Origin: JADGQN01 sp035315185
Lineage (GTDB): Bacteria; Desulfobacterota; Syntrophorhabdia; Syntrophorhabdales; WCHB1-27
Direction of reading: 5' to 3'
DNA length: 30,298 bases
NCBI GenBank assembly: GCA_035315185.1
Contig: DATFYE010000098.1
Coordinates: 1-30,298, forward strand
The translations under genes and the position numbers were made by a program. Position 1 is the stretch's first letter. Each line of letters starts with the position of its first letter. Of the stretch, positions 8,129 through 17,056 are shown piece after piece. A model generated the notes under the pieces. It was not told the origin of the DNA, did not search any database, and saw nothing but the letters and a program-made list of their open reading frames with translations.

Positions 8129-8795
8129 TGTTTGGTGCCTGCTTTTTTTGCCACATTCCAACAAGGTTCTCTGCGAAAAAGGGTGCGCAACGGCTTAAAC
8201 TGGCAATGTTCGGCCTGATTGTCGCATCATACAAAGGCAGTAGGCGTGCTCGTCGTAATGCTCCCCGCCAATAGCGTTTACCCGGGTGCCATCCAGCTCC
8301 GTATAATCGAAACCCGAGATCACGCAGGGTGCCTCTGCTCCAATAACTGAGATGTGCCTCAAGATCGTTCCACCCCGTTACGGTCGCGTGGCCGCCCCGG
8401 AAGGCCGGCCAATTTGGCGTTGACAGAATTACCCGTCGCGAGGCAATTCTCTTTGCCTCATCAATCAGCTTACTTCCATCCTTGGAGTCCAGGTGCTCCA
8501 CAATATCGAGCAGAAGTACGGTTTCGAAGCTGTCGTTGGCGAAGGGTAATGGTGGGAAGAGCGTATGGGTCACCTCAGTATAAAAGCCGCTCTGTCTGGC
8601 CAGTTCGACGTTCGGTAAATACCCATCGCACCCTGTAATGGATGGTCTCGTACCGGGCTCAGCGAGGTGGGTTTCCCAGTAATTTGTCGTAAGGAGAGCT
8701 CCCCATCTCCCAAAGCCGCAGCCAACATCCAAAATACTGGGGCCCAGGACGAGGGGTATCACGACTGCATCGAGCACGCACGGGCTACTGCCCAT
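8118..8795 (-). CDS. Class I SAM-dependent methyltransferase
   Basis: A 225-residue methyltransferase. Motif I is ILDVGCGFGRWG near residue 20, ITGCDGYLPNVE is the motif II region, FETVLLLDIVEHLD follows at about 85, and RVILSTPNW is the strand-5 region. The C-terminal tail (about 150-225) is variable, with GWHPGKRYWRGALRR typical of substrate recognition parts. The acceptor is probably a sugar hydroxyl or amine of the glycan. The ATG start overlaps the GT4 stop by 11 bases, and its end overlaps the following FkbM start. Confidence 0.8.
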   Translation of the reverse strand: MGSSPCVLDAVVIPLVLGPSILDVGCGFGRWGALLTTNYWETHLAEPGTRPSITGCDGYLPNVELARQSGFYTEVTHTLFPPLPFANDSFETVLLLDIVEHLDSKDGSKLIDEAKRIASRRVILSTPNWPAFRGGHATVTGWNDLEAHLSYWSRGTLRDLGFRLYGAGWHPGKRYWRGALRRARLLPLYDATIRPNIASLSRCAPFFAENLVGMWQKKQAPNNAG

Positions 8796-9906
8796 AGTTC
8801 ATCTGGTTAGAAGAGGCCTCTAACAACTTCGCATACATCCGGACATATTGGGGGACGAGCTCTTCCCAGGAGAAGCGTTTTTTTGCGAAATCGCGGGAGC
8901 GACCGCTAGTCCCGTTCGATAAGAGATTGCTAAGCGCTTTCGCCAGTTCTCCCTCGACAGACATATCGACGAGTTGAACCGGTGCGCCATCGGTGATCCA
9001 GCCATTGACATCGTTCCTGTGTAGTATAATTGGCAGCCCCGAAAGCATTGCTTCTACGGTAACGATCCCGAAACCTTCTGTCAGGGAGCCGAGGACGAAT
9101 ATGTCTGCTGCCCCATAGAGCACATGAATTTTTTCGTGAGGCCAGGTCAGGAAATGACAGCGACCCGGCAAGTAACGATATGCTTCACGTTCGAGCGCAT
9201 TTGTCTCATCCGTTCGCTGTCCTGCCGCAAGAAGCCAAACCGAGTCATCCAAGTGGGAGATCTCCTTGATGAGATAATCAATCCTCTTGTGCCATTTGTT
9301 AAGGGCGGCAACGGTCAAGACCACGATAGCGTTCTCGGGTATGCTGATATCTCCTCTCACCTGTTGTCGCTTGGCCCGATTACGTGAGTTGAAGAGATCT
9401 CCATCAACCCCATAAGGCAGGAGAAATAGACGATTCTCCGAAATCCCGAATTCTCTTGCTTCAGCATAGGCAGGGCCCGTCAGGACTTGGGCAAAGTCAC
9501 AGCGGTGATGATAGTGAATGGGCGGTGACGGAGCCCCGTTGCAATATAAGAGTTTGTATTTGCCGCCGAATAAGCGGCGCAGGTGAAAGAGGGCGCTTCC
9601 CATGACCAGCTCATTATAGTGGACTATATCGAAACCATCCTTTCTCAGGAGAGGATAGATGGCCAGGGCGAAGGATCGCTTTTCCAGCAAGTTACCTTTT
9701 TCATAACCAAGCCAGCGGGCGGGTACATCCTGCCTATGGAAGTTTGGCACCTCAACGCGGCCGTCACCTGTGGTACCGCCACCTTGAAAAAGAGTCACAT
9801 CAACGTGGGGCGCGAAACGCCTGAGCGATCTGAAGAGTGAGTCTGTGAAGGCCTCGAAACCTCGCACCACGCGACCGAGGCCAGTTGAGACTAAGGCAAT
9901 TTTCAT
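8785..9906 (-). CDS. GT4 family glycosyltransferase
   Basis: A 373-residue GT-B glycosyltransferase. The N-terminus has the glycine-rich LVSTGLGRVVRGFEAF start (about 5-20), the acceptor side has FDIVHYNE (about 93), and LLPYGVDGDLFN (about 170) marks the domain junction. The donor-binding half holds LTVAALNKWHKRIDYLI (about 200) and the E-x7-E motif in GSLTEGFGIVTVEAMLSGLPII (about 285-306). This is a retaining transferase family using NDP-sugars. Start is ATG, with AGG 6 bases upstream. It overlaps the next methyltransferase gene, so the pair is likely made in balance. Confidence 0.88.
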   Translation of the reverse strand: MKIALVSTGLGRVVRGFEAFTDSLFRSLRRFAPHVDVTLFQGGGTTGDGRVEVPNFHRQDVPARWLGYEKGNLLEKRSFALAIYPLLRKDGFDIVHYNELVMGSALFHLRRLFGGKYKLLYCNGAPSPPIHYHHRCDFAQVLTGPAYAEAREFGISENRLFLLPYGVDGDLFNSRNRAKRQQVRGDISIPENAIVVLTVAALNKWHKRIDYLIKEISHLDDSVWLLAAGQRTDETNALEREAYRYLPGRCHFLTWPHEKIHVLYGAADIFVLGSLTEGFGIVTVEAMLSGLPIILHRNDVNGWITDGAPVQLVDMSVEGELAKALSNLLSNGTSGRSRDFAKKRFSWEELVPQYVRMYAKLLEASSNQMNYGQ

Positions 9907-9915
9907 CTGGCCTGT

Positions 9916-10818
9916 CTAACCTTTCCTTACAAAAAGCATGACCACTTCGCGTCGCGGATAAAGATAGCGTCGGGCGCAGCACACAGCCAGCGCGGAGATA
10001 TCTATCAGGCCGGGGACAGAGCCGAGCACCTTCTTGGCTGCGCGAAACGCTCTTTTCTCAGACCGGTAGACGAGCTTTTGACAAATAAGAGCCTTCTGGG
10101 TGGGCTGCGAACGGACGCAGTAAAGCTCGAACCCTATAGTGTCGGCTATCCTTTTGAATGTTTCGGGTCCTGCAAAGTGCAGGTGATCCGGTATATGCCA
10201 GTCCGGTACTTCACTCTTGTAAGCTCGCCTGCCCAACTGCGATGTCGCAACCAGAATCAAGCCACCCGGACGGAGGAGACGGTGCAGGGAGGCAAAGGCT
10301 GTCGTCGGTGATCGGAGGTGGGAAAAGACGTTTATCATTGAGACGACGTCATATGAAGAGGGCGTGAGAAAATTTCTCATGATATCTCGGTCATGCACGT
10401 TGAGGCCCGATCTTCTGCAATATGTGGCTCTCTCAGGGTCGGTTTCAACCCCTTCAACTTTGAACCCTGCCCGAGAGGCGATGTTGAGTAAAGTTCCACA
10501 ACCACAACCGATATCGAGCCAGGTGCCTCTCGCGAGGTGCCTTCGGGCATACGTGACGTATGCCTCAAATTCCGTCGTTCTCGAAAGCTCGTGGGTCGCG
10601 TGATCGGCTGGAGCTGGCAAATCCCAACGCTCAACGTGGTGTGTGTTTCCTTCGGTTGGTCGAGGCGAAACATAGAAATGTCCGCACCCTTTGCACCGGT
10701 TCAAGTAAAAACCGTTTTCTTGAAACATATGCTCCGGATTGGCTTTCTGGCATATATCGCATGCTGCGTATTCCAGATGATCTGTTCTGTTGTCTCTTGC
10801 AGTCAGGCAAGTTTCCAT
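9916..10818 (-). CDS. Class I SAM methyltransferase with N-terminal zinc-ribbon
   Basis: A 300-residue protein with a four-cysteine knuckle at the N-terminus (C20-x2-C23 and C42-x2-C45). A SAM methyltransferase core follows: TWLDIGCGCGTLL (about 98), VEGVETDPERA (about 120), and the LLRPGGLILVATSQLGR strand (about 187). This zinc-ribbon plus methyltransferase layout is common in sugar C- or O-methyltransferases of polysaccharide and antibiotic clusters; the ribbon is thought to be structural. The C-terminal third lacks the extra domain of the large NDP-sugar C-methyltransferases, so O-methylation of the glycan is as likely. Start is ATG with weak ribosome binding; it begins 11 bases after the GT2 stop. 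Confidence 0.85.
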   Translation of the reverse strand: METCLTARDNRTDHLEYAACDICQKANPEHMFQENGFYLNRCKGCGHFYVSPRPTEGNTHHVERWDLPAPADHATHELSRTTEFEAYVTYARRHLARGTWLDIGCGCGTLLNIASRAGFKVEGVETDPERATYCRRSGLNVHDRDIMRNFLTPSSYDVVSMINVFSHLRSPTTAFASLHRLLRPGGLILVATSQLGRRAYKSEVPDWHIPDHLHFAGPETFKRIADTIGFELYCVRSQPTQKALICQKLVYRSEKRAFRAAKKVLGSVPGLIDISALAVCCARRYLYPRREVVMLFVRKG

Positions 10819-10829
10819 GTGTTTCCAGA

Positions 10830-11783
10830 TTACGTCGGGATCTTAGAATTTGGCGGGGCCGTGTCTTTGCGGATGAGCCGAAACAGGTGACCAACCAGAA
10901 GATGTTGCCAGAATTCGGAACTCAACGCATACGAAGGCTTCCAATAAGCGGCCCGTAGAGCCTCCCGAATAGAGACACGCCAGGCCTGGCTAATCCAGGC
11001 GTGGCTGGCAAGATACCTGTGAACGTTGCTCATCGCGGCTGATCTATACTGAGAGAGAGGTTCGGCTCGATACCGGAGCATCTTTTCGATCACTTTTGGC
11101 CCCTCGGCCACTTTATGCACAACGTCTCGGCTCATGCTGTCGTGGCGCATGCGGCGGTTTGTCAAGCATTTGCCGATGCTGCCCCCTTTTGCATTACAGG
11201 CCAGTCGGAAGATCAGCTCCACATCGCTCCCGTTGTGGATACCCGGATCAAAACCCCCGACGTCTCTTAACAGGTCCCGGCGAACCATCCAGCAGGACGG
11301 CGCCGCTGGAGCCCCGGCAAGCAAAATATACTTGGCCAAAGCACGAGATTCGTATAGCCCGTCGGTGAACGGTTCTCTCGCTGCGCGGGGAAGCCCGATT
11401 GTCCTATAATCGGACCAGCAAAATCCCGCGTCGGGGTTGGCAGAGAGAAAAAGCACTTGCTGCATAGTTTTGTCAGGTTCCCACCAATCATCCGCATCGA
11501 GGAAGGCGACAAGATTCCCTCGGACCTGTTGAATGCCTATGTTTCTGGCAGCTGATAAACCTGCATGCTCAATCCTAATATAGCGAAAGCGGGGGTCATC
11601 CGACCAGCGTTGTATGAGGTCCGGCGTATGGTCCGTGGAACCATCGTCAACGAGAATGCATTCGATGGAAGGGTAGTCTTGATTTAGGACACTTCCGAGA
11701 CTGTCAGGAAGATACCTAGCGTCGTTATGACTTACTAAAAGAGCGGATACAAGGGGAAAGTTGGCATCGTTATCGAAGGGCAT
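10830..11783 (-). CDS. GT2 family glycosyltransferase
   Basis: A 317-residue family 2 transferase. VSALLVSHNDARYL (about 11), ECILVDDGSTDHT (about 42) and the metal-binding AFLDADDWWEPD (about 90) define the GT-A fold, and GGFDPGIHNGSDVELIFRL (about 170) is the acceptor-side ED-type motif. The C-terminal ~90 residues are basic with no membrane helix. The ATG at 11781-11783 was chosen because it precedes the first strand of the fold by about 10 residues. A GTG start at 11858 would add 25 residues without similarity and overlap the upstream gene by 50 bases. Confidence 0.85.
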   Translation of the reverse strand: MPFDNDANFPLVSALLVSHNDARYLPDSLGSVLNQDYPSIECILVDDGSTDHTPDLIQRWSDDPRFRYIRIEHAGLSAARNIGIQQVRGNLVAFLDADDWWEPDKTMQQVLFLSANPDAGFCWSDYRTIGLPRAAREPFTDGLYESRALAKYILLAGAPAAPSCWMVRRDLLRDVGGFDPGIHNGSDVELIFRLACNAKGGSIGKCLTNRRMRHDSMSRDVVHKVAEGPKVIEKMLRYRAEPLSQYRSAAMSNVHRYLASHAWISQAWRVSIREALRAAYWKPSYALSSEFWQHLLVGHLFRLIRKDTAPPNSKIPT

Positions 11784-11808
11784 GGAGAATCTCTCGAGAA
11801 ATCCTTTA

Positions 11809-12540
11809 TCAGGTTTGAATATTATCGCAAGAAGCCTGAATAATGAATCTTCCTGCACGTCCGCCTGTGTCCATGCGGTTATGCTTTCGAAAATAGAGGC
11901 CGACCAAGTACTGTTCGAGGAATGTCAGTCTGTAGTAACGATTTCGCAACAATCTTCTATAACGTCTGGCCCGCCGCTGAAATCGCACGTCGTGCTGGAA
12001 TACGATTTTCTCTGGCCGAAGCGAGTTACTTGCCAAAAGATTCAAAATTCCTTCTTCTGTAAAATGTTGGAAATGATCAGGCCTTATCACCGGTTTTTTA
12101 GTACTCGGGACTGATACGATGAGGCTAGAACCGGGTCGCACCGTTCTTATGAGATTGTCGAGTAAGCCATTAAGCTGTTCAGGATCTATATGTTCCAGAA
12201 CTTCTATCGCTAAAACACAATCGAATTTCCAGCCCCTTCTTACAATATCGATTAATTCTATGCATTCGAACTGGGCCGATCCGGAGAGGAGCTTGGCATA
12301 CGTTATGGCCCTCTCAGAAATATCGATACCAAATACCTGAGCTTGGGTTCTTTTGGCAATAAAGTCACTCATGAACCCGTGTCCACAGCCCACGTCAAGA
12401 ATGGACTGCGGATTCAAATGAGAAACCATGCCGGCAATAATATCGAGATATCCCCAATACTCCGTGCCGTACCCATAAAGGTCATCTCTCTCAAATAGCC
12501 ACGAGTAGGGCAGGTAGTCGTAAGGTGAAATGGTCTGCAC
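11809..12540 (-). CDS. Class I SAM-dependent methyltransferase
   Basis: A 243-residue methyltransferase. Motif I is ILDVGCGHGFMSDFI (about 45), FGIDISERAITYAK follows (about 70), FDCVLAIEVLEHI is at about 105, and VRPGSSLIVSVPST is near 138. The HFQHFTEEGILNLL helix is typical of the family found beside glycosyltransferases. The start is GTG with AAGGAG 9 bases upstream; no ATG fits better. The substrate is probably a sugar of the exported glycan. It sits between a CgeB-like transferase (22 bases before) and a GT2 transferase. Confidence 0.83.
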   Translation of the reverse strand: MQTISPYDYLPYSWLFERDDLYGYGTEYWGYLDIIAGMVSHLNPQSILDVGCGHGFMSDFIAKRTQAQVFGIDISERAITYAKLLSGSAQFECIELIDIVRRGWKFDCVLAIEVLEHIDPEQLNGLLDNLIRTVRPGSSLIVSVPSTKKPVIRPDHFQHFTEEGILNLLASNSLRPEKIVFQHDVRFQRRARRYRRLLRNRYYRLTFLEQYLVGLYFRKHNRMDTGGRAGRFIIQASCDNIQT

Positions 12541-12562
12541 GGCAAAGTACTCCTTTTATCGA

Positions 12563-13708
12563 TTAGCTGGATGTGTAGACCGGCATTCGAAGGGCTTTAA
12601 TCTTTTTTCTATCCAGCCCTATCTCGCCAAATAGTTTTAAGAATCGGTGATACATCGTATGTTCTCTTAGGGCACGCCTGTGACCGGCGGCGGCGATACG
12701 CTCACGCGTTCCTTGGTTTCTCAATAACCACTTGGTTACGTCGACCAGTTCTCCTTCGGTTTTATAGGTAACTATTTCAGACCCGACCGCATAATAATCG
12801 TGTATCTCATCCATCTCCTCAACAACGTAACAGGCACCGCACATCGGGGCTTCTATATCCCGGAGGTTTACCATCCGCACATAAGCCTGGTTACCCTCGT
12901 CATCGGTTCGCAACATCTTCGAGCAACCAAGTACGATGTCTGCCCGGTTGAATACCTCCACCATGGCAGCGTCAGACAAACCATCGGGTGAACAGGCTTT
13001 CCGCCATTTCCGCTCAAGTTCTTTTACCTCTCTCGTTTTCACGATGCATCGTAACGCCCTGCGAATCCAGCTGCGTTGGGGGATAAGATGATGCCAGTCG
13101 GGTCCCCAGACGCGCACGGGCAGGTCGTTTTCAATCAGCGCCTGGACTATAGCAGCCCGGTCCATTTTTTGTCTGCCCACAAAAACGATTCCCAGATCTT
13201 TCGGTAAGCCAAGTGTCCTGTAAAAGCTCGGATTGCCACCGTAGGGGAAATAAATGGGATTAGCGCCGATACGCCTGTACTGAGGGAAGGTATCTTTTTC
13301 CGGAGCGCAGCAGTAATCAAAAGCCGGCGCAAGGTTTTTTATCAGATCGAACTGGTGTAAAGAGTTGCAGTAGAAGTTGGCCACGGGAACGCCGAATTTC
13401 CTGATCTCCCTGATGGCATCAGGCGAAACCCAATCATTCAACAGGTACGTGAAGACAAGATCAAGCCCCTCTCTGTCAATAATCTCCTTTACCGTTGCGA
13501 CCATTTCACTGGAAAGCCTCCCGATATCCGCAACACTCTGAAGGCCGTGGGTAATGTATCGTTGCAATCCGAAATCATGGACTTTACATCCGAGAGCCAC
13601 GAGCGAGTCATGCAGATTCACTCTCCAGATGGAATTGCCCGGGACGTTTGCGTTTGCCCTGTCAACCGAAACGTAAAAGATGCGAAGAGTGTTAGACGAT
13701 TTGGTCAA
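12563..13708 (-). CDS. CgeB-like glycosyltransferase
   Basis: A 381-residue protein resembling the CgeB / family 1-like glycosyltransferases. The N-terminal half reads IFYVSVDRAN, then LDLVFTYLLNDWVSPDAI and VANFYCNSLHQFDL. The second half starts with LGIVFVGRQKMDRAAIV (about 175) and has NRADIVLGCSKMLR, then NLRDIEAPMCGACYVVEEMDEI (about 285), the acidic donor-binding region of this family. Relatives modify surface glycans, including maturation of spore coat sugars. The start is TTG with GAAGGG 6 bases upstream; no nearby ATG precedes the first strand. It lies 9 bases after the DUF268 gene. Confidence 0.78.
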   Translation of the reverse strand: MTKSSNTLRIFYVSVDRANANVPGNSIWRVNLHDSLVALGCKVHDFGLQRYITHGLQSVADIGRLSSEMVATVKEIIDREGLDLVFTYLLNDWVSPDAIREIRKFGVPVANFYCNSLHQFDLIKNLAPAFDYCCAPEKDTFPQYRRIGANPIYFPYGGNPSFYRTLGLPKDLGIVFVGRQKMDRAAIVQALIENDLPVRVWGPDWHHLIPQRSWIRRALRCIVKTREVKELERKWRKACSPDGLSDAAMVEVFNRADIVLGCSKMLRTDDEGNQAYVRMVNLRDIEAPMCGACYVVEEMDEIHDYYAVGSEIVTYKTEGELVDVTKWLLRNQGTRERIAAAGHRRALREHTMYHRFLKLFGEIGLDRKKIKALRMPVYTSS

Positions 13709-13717
13709 AATTTCCCT

Positions 13718-14464
13718 TCAAGGTTTTTGCAAATGGTAGCAGCCGACGCAAAAGCCGTTAGCACAATTTCGGCCGAACGTGTTGTCCTTGACATAAGCGC
13801 GATCCCTTACCTCAAGCGGAGTGATTAACTGGAAGAAATAGGGTTCTGAAAGGGCCCTGCAGGCGTTGAAGAACGTTCGGTTTTCATCATCGAGCACCAG
13901 AGAGATGTAAAGATTGCCTCCCGGCGCAAGGACTCTCTTCAGTTCTTCAATGGCTTTTTCCGTCCCGTTCGCATCCAATGGGTCACCATACCGGCCCAAG
14001 CCTATGTGCTCGACCACGCATAAACTGGACAGTGAAGCGACCGATCCATCTTCAAATGGCATTTCCAAAATAGACCCGGTCTGAAACCGGAGACCATCCA
14101 GTTCGACCGGAAGGGGACGGATATCTATCATCGTGATTGGCACAAGGGTTGAGAGCAAGGCCACGAAACGGTGGTGAGAGCCGACGTCTATATGAAGACT
14201 CGGCTTCTGTTGCATGATTCTTTGAAACGCCCAGACTTCCTGATACAGGTAGTTGGGCGATACTGGCGTCTCCGTGGTGTGATCGTCTGTGCAGGGCCAC
14301 AAATTGCCTAACAGAGATCCGCTATGAGAATGCGAAAGTCTCCCATACTGCTGGTATGTCGACCAGAATCTGAGCCAGTTGAGCAGGCGTTGGCGTTTTG
14401 TATGCGCCTGGCCTTTCATCTGGTGATACAGGTGACGCATCATCCACAGGGTTTCAGACACCAC
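13718..14464 (-). CDS. DUF268 methyltransferase-like protein
   Basis: A 248-residue protein with the DUF268 signature LCVVEHIGLGRYGDPLD (about 160-176). That block is followed by a strand resembling methyltransferase motif post-I (ELKRVLAPGGNLYISL). An upstream HIDVGSHHRFVALL segment takes the place of SAM motif I but lacks the usual GxGxG. The fold is probably methyltransferase-like; activity is unproven. The C-terminus holds two cysteines in NCANGFCVGCYHL. The start is taken as GTG at 14462-14464, because a strong AAGGAGGT lies 6 bases upstream inside a longer GTG-started frame; this removes six residues from that frame. Confidence 0.75.
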   Translation of the reverse strand: MVSETLWMMRHLYHQMKGQAHTKRQRLLNWLRFWSTYQQYGRLSHSHSGSLLGNLWPCTDDHTTETPVSPNYLYQEVWAFQRIMQQKPSLHIDVGSHHRFVALLSTLVPITMIDIRPLPVELDGLRFQTGSILEMPFEDGSVASLSSLCVVEHIGLGRYGDPLDANGTEKAIEELKRVLAPGGNLYISLVLDDENRTFFNACRALSEPYFFQLITPLEVRDRAYVKDNTFGRNCANGFCVGCYHLQKP

Positions 14465-14522
14465 CGGTCGACCTCCTTGCACTCAGCAGTTTCGTCTTTA
14501 TCGCGTACATTCCAGAAAGCTG

Positions 14523-15299
14523 TCAACGCACCCAGAAATTCCTGAGAACGAAGATGCTGTTTATGTACGTGTCTGCGTATAACAGATAACCTTTAGATTC
14601 CAAGAATCGAGTAGTCTCCGTTTCCTTCTGTCCATGGCCAGTCTTTGAATAGGTTGTAGTCTCAACGCAGATCACTTTTGGCTTAAATGTGTCAAAGTCA
14701 ACGCTGCTGAGGACCGTTATGTCGAGACCCTCAGTATCTATGGATAGATAATCAGGACATGTGCCGGAAAAATGCTGTTCGAGAATGTGACGTAGAGTAT
14801 CAACTTTTATTTTTGCGACTTTTTCGATTACATACGAGTGCTCACGGACATATTTTTCGGCATTCTGCTTAACGAAGGTGCTCAGGTGCGCCGGTGTCAT
14901 GACAAAGAAATCGAGTTCACCCTCTTTGTCTGACAGCCCGATGTTAAGGTTGATGTCCATCGGCCTTTCAGCCGCAATTTCACGGAAGAGCAGGGGATTG
15001 GGTTCTATGTTGATGCCTCTTGAACCTCTCTTGTAGAAGAGTGCTGTATTGCTTATGAGCCACGGATGGTAAGCGCCGATGTCGACATAGGTGGGAGAAT
15101 CGACCCCTCTGGCTTGGAAAATGTAGTCGACGATCAGGTCCTCGCCAGATTGAGAGAATGACAGTCTCGAAAAGGCCCTCGTTTTGTCCAGCCTTGTCAG
15201 AAGACGCCGGCCTTGCTGTCGCAAGAATAGCCGGATGCGTGGACTGCTCATACGGTCCCCGTTGGAATGATTACCCTTTGCACCTGCTGTCCGCTGCAT
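14523..15299 (-). CDS. FkbM family methyltransferase
   Basis: A 258-residue FkbM-domain protein. FSQSGEDLIVDYIF (about 47) and TYVDIGAYHPWLISNT (about 69) form the SAM site, GINIEPNPLLF follows, and DYLSIDTEGLDITVLSS (about 188) is the DxEG-type signature. The SQxGED...DIGAxHP start is typical of FkbM proteins in lipopolysaccharide clusters. The ATG at 15297-15299 is preceded by AGGAGG with 4 bases between; a second ATG 16 codons in has no such site. It likely O-methylates a sugar after or during repeat-unit assembly. Confidence 0.84.
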   Translation of the reverse strand: MQRTAGAKGNHSNGDRMSSPRIRLFLRQQGRRLLTRLDKTRAFSRLSFSQSGEDLIVDYIFQARGVDSPTYVDIGAYHPWLISNTALFYKRGSRGINIEPNPLLFREIAAERPMDINLNIGLSDKEGELDFFVMTPAHLSTFVKQNAEKYVREHSYVIEKVAKIKVDTLRHILEQHFSGTCPDYLSIDTEGLDITVLSSVDFDTFKPKVICVETTTYSKTGHGQKETETTRFLESKGYLLYADTYINSIFVLRNFWVR

Positions 15300-15347
15300 C
15301 TGGCCTCCTGACGTCCCTGATTATTGCTTCATCTACGAATTCCAGAA

Positions 15348-16502
15348 TCATGCTAAGTAGGGAGACGCTTCGGCAGTACCGCCTCTCAAGCAGCCCCGCG
15401 AGCGCATGAATGACTTGACTTCGTCGCATATTCTCTCAACACTCTCATCGTCGAGCTGTGATGACGATGGGAGCCATAGGCCCTGCCGCGAAATACGTTC
15501 GGCCACCGGAAAGGTCTTAGTCAGGGAGTAAACAGGTTCAGAATGCAGGGCCGGATAGAAAGGTCGTGTGCCAATGCCTCTCGCCGCTAAATGCTCGATG
15601 AGGGGGTTACGAAGGCCTTCGGCGACAAGAACATCAACAAACCACGGCGTTGTGTCGTCGAGTAGAGTGGGAATAAGAGAAATGCCCGGCGTTGCTTCCA
15701 AATGGTATCGATAGAGGGCATACAGTTCCCTTTTTCTCTTTATGCGCCATGGCAACTTTTTCATCTGCTCAATGCCGATTACGGCCTGTATATCGGTGAA
15801 CTTGAAGTTCCAACCCATTGTAAGGTAATGGTCGGCGCCCCCGGCAGTGCGTCCAAAGTCCCTTAATAATCGAACACGTTGGATCAAAGAGTCATCATTG
15901 GTCACAAGGGCACCACCTTGGCCGGTGGTAATAATCTTGGGAGCGCTGAAAGAAAAGCTGCCTATATTTCCAAATGTCCCCAGGTGATGGCCGCTCTTGA
16001 ATGAACCGAGGGATTGCGCTGCATCTTCTATTAGACGTATCCCTCTTTGCTGGCAGAACTCGATAAAGTCCTGAATATTGTTGGGGTACCGGCCGTTGAT
16101 GGTTACGAGCATGATGGCCTTGGTCCGCGCAGACACCGCCTTCTTCATGGCCTCGAAATCCAGGCATAGACTATTAGCGCTAATGTCCGCAAAAATTACA
16201 TTGGCTCCCGCGAGCTTTACGGCGTTCGGAGTCGCCACCATTGTGTAATCCGGAACGATTACGTCATCTCCCGGCCCGACTCCGCAAGCAAGCAGGGCGA
16301 CAAGGAGACTCACCGTGCCGTTGCAAACCACGGAGCAGTATCGAGCCCCGGTAAAGTCGGCGATCATCTGCTCGAATTCTCTGGTTTTCTTAAACTCCGT
16401 GACCCAGCCGCCCTGCTTCATATATTCGTACACGGCCAAGGCTTCGTGTTCATCAAACCACGGTTCCATTTGTGCGATAAAAAGTCGTTTCTCTTTACTC
16501 AT
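15348..16502 (-). CDS. DegT/DnrJ/EryC1/StrS family sugar aminotransferase
   Basis: A 384-residue PLP-dependent aminotransferase. The cofactor lysine is K189 in FSFSAPKIITTGQGG. CNGTVSLLVAL (about 60) and the IEDAAQSLGS block (D160 binds the pyridine nitrogen) are conserved, and PWFVDVLV and GIGTRPFYPALH fit the C-terminal half. Family members transfer an amino group from glutamate to a keto-sugar nucleotide, making an amino- or amino-deoxy-sugar; the position is not readable. The product is a candidate substrate for the transferases here. The ATG shares a 4-base ATGA overlap with the upstream methyltransferase. Confidence 0.9.
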   Translation of the reverse strand: MSKEKRLFIAQMEPWFDEHEALAVYEYMKQGGWVTEFKKTREFEQMIADFTGARYCSVVCNGTVSLLVALLACGVGPGDDVIVPDYTMVATPNAVKLAGANVIFADISANSLCLDFEAMKKAVSARTKAIMLVTINGRYPNNIQDFIEFCQQRGIRLIEDAAQSLGSFKSGHHLGTFGNIGSFSFSAPKIITTGQGGALVTNDDSLIQRVRLLRDFGRTAGGADHYLTMGWNFKFTDIQAVIGIEQMKKLPWRIKRKRELYALYRYHLEATPGISLIPTLLDDTTPWFVDVLVAEGLRNPLIEHLAARGIGTRPFYPALHSEPVYSLTKTFPVAERISRQGLWLPSSSQLDDESVERICDEVKSFMRSRGCLRGGTAEASPYLA

Positions 16503-17056
16503 TGTCTTGCCCCTTCAACATTCAGGCTTATGAGCAGACCATGCTCCTTGTCCATATGCGGATAGTATGCCTGGCTGTGATCGTCGTAATCTTTGTGGAT
16601 TGTTTCCCGCCAGTCGTATCGGTGGATATCGGCATAACCACACGCTTCCAGCGTCTCTTTCAGGGAGTCGAAATCGTAGGTGGTCTTATGGTAGATCAGG
16701 GATTTTATGCGCTCAGACGTAACGATTTCCATGCGTCCATAAAGAGGGCCAAGAATACTGCTAAGGTTTCCGGCTTTTTGATAAACTTCGATAAGAGAAG
16801 GAAAGTCGGGTACAGCCACTCGCAAAATTCCTCCGTACTTCAAGATTCGTCGCCACTCGCTCAGTACAGCCCTGACCTCCTCGCGATCGAAGTATTCGAG
16901 GACGTGACTCGCGTAGATCAGATCGACAGTCTGATCGGAAAACATTGGTAGGGAGGAGACGTCGTGCTTATAGTCAATGTGGGGGAAGTCGTATAAGTCC
17001 ACATGTACAAATCCCGGAATGCGTCGCTTCCAGCAGCCCAAATGGAGTTTCAGCAC
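16499..17056 (-). CDS. Small SAM-dependent methyltransferase-like protein
   Basis: A 185-residue protein: LKLHLGCWKRRIPGFVHVDLYDF at the start is the short form of SAM motif I and II (LNLGCG...GFVNVD in relatives). VDLIYASHVLEYF (about 45) and WRRILKYGGILRVAVPDF (about 68-85) follow. The canonical GxGxG is reduced to GC-W, so binding of SAM should be tested. This type is common next to sugar aminotransferases. The start is GTG directly after the TAG of the cupin gene, with AAGGAG 9 bases upstream. The end overlaps the aminotransferase start by 4 bases. Confidence 0.8.
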   Translation of the reverse strand: MLKLHLGCWKRRIPGFVHVDLYDFPHIDYKHDVSSLPMFSDQTVDLIYASHVLEYFDREEVRAVLSEWRRILKYGGILRVAVPDFPSLIEVYQKAGNLSSILGPLYGRMEIVTSERIKSLIYHKTTYDFDSLKETLEACGYADIHRYDWRETIHKDYDDHSQAYYPHMDKEHGLLISLNVEGARQ

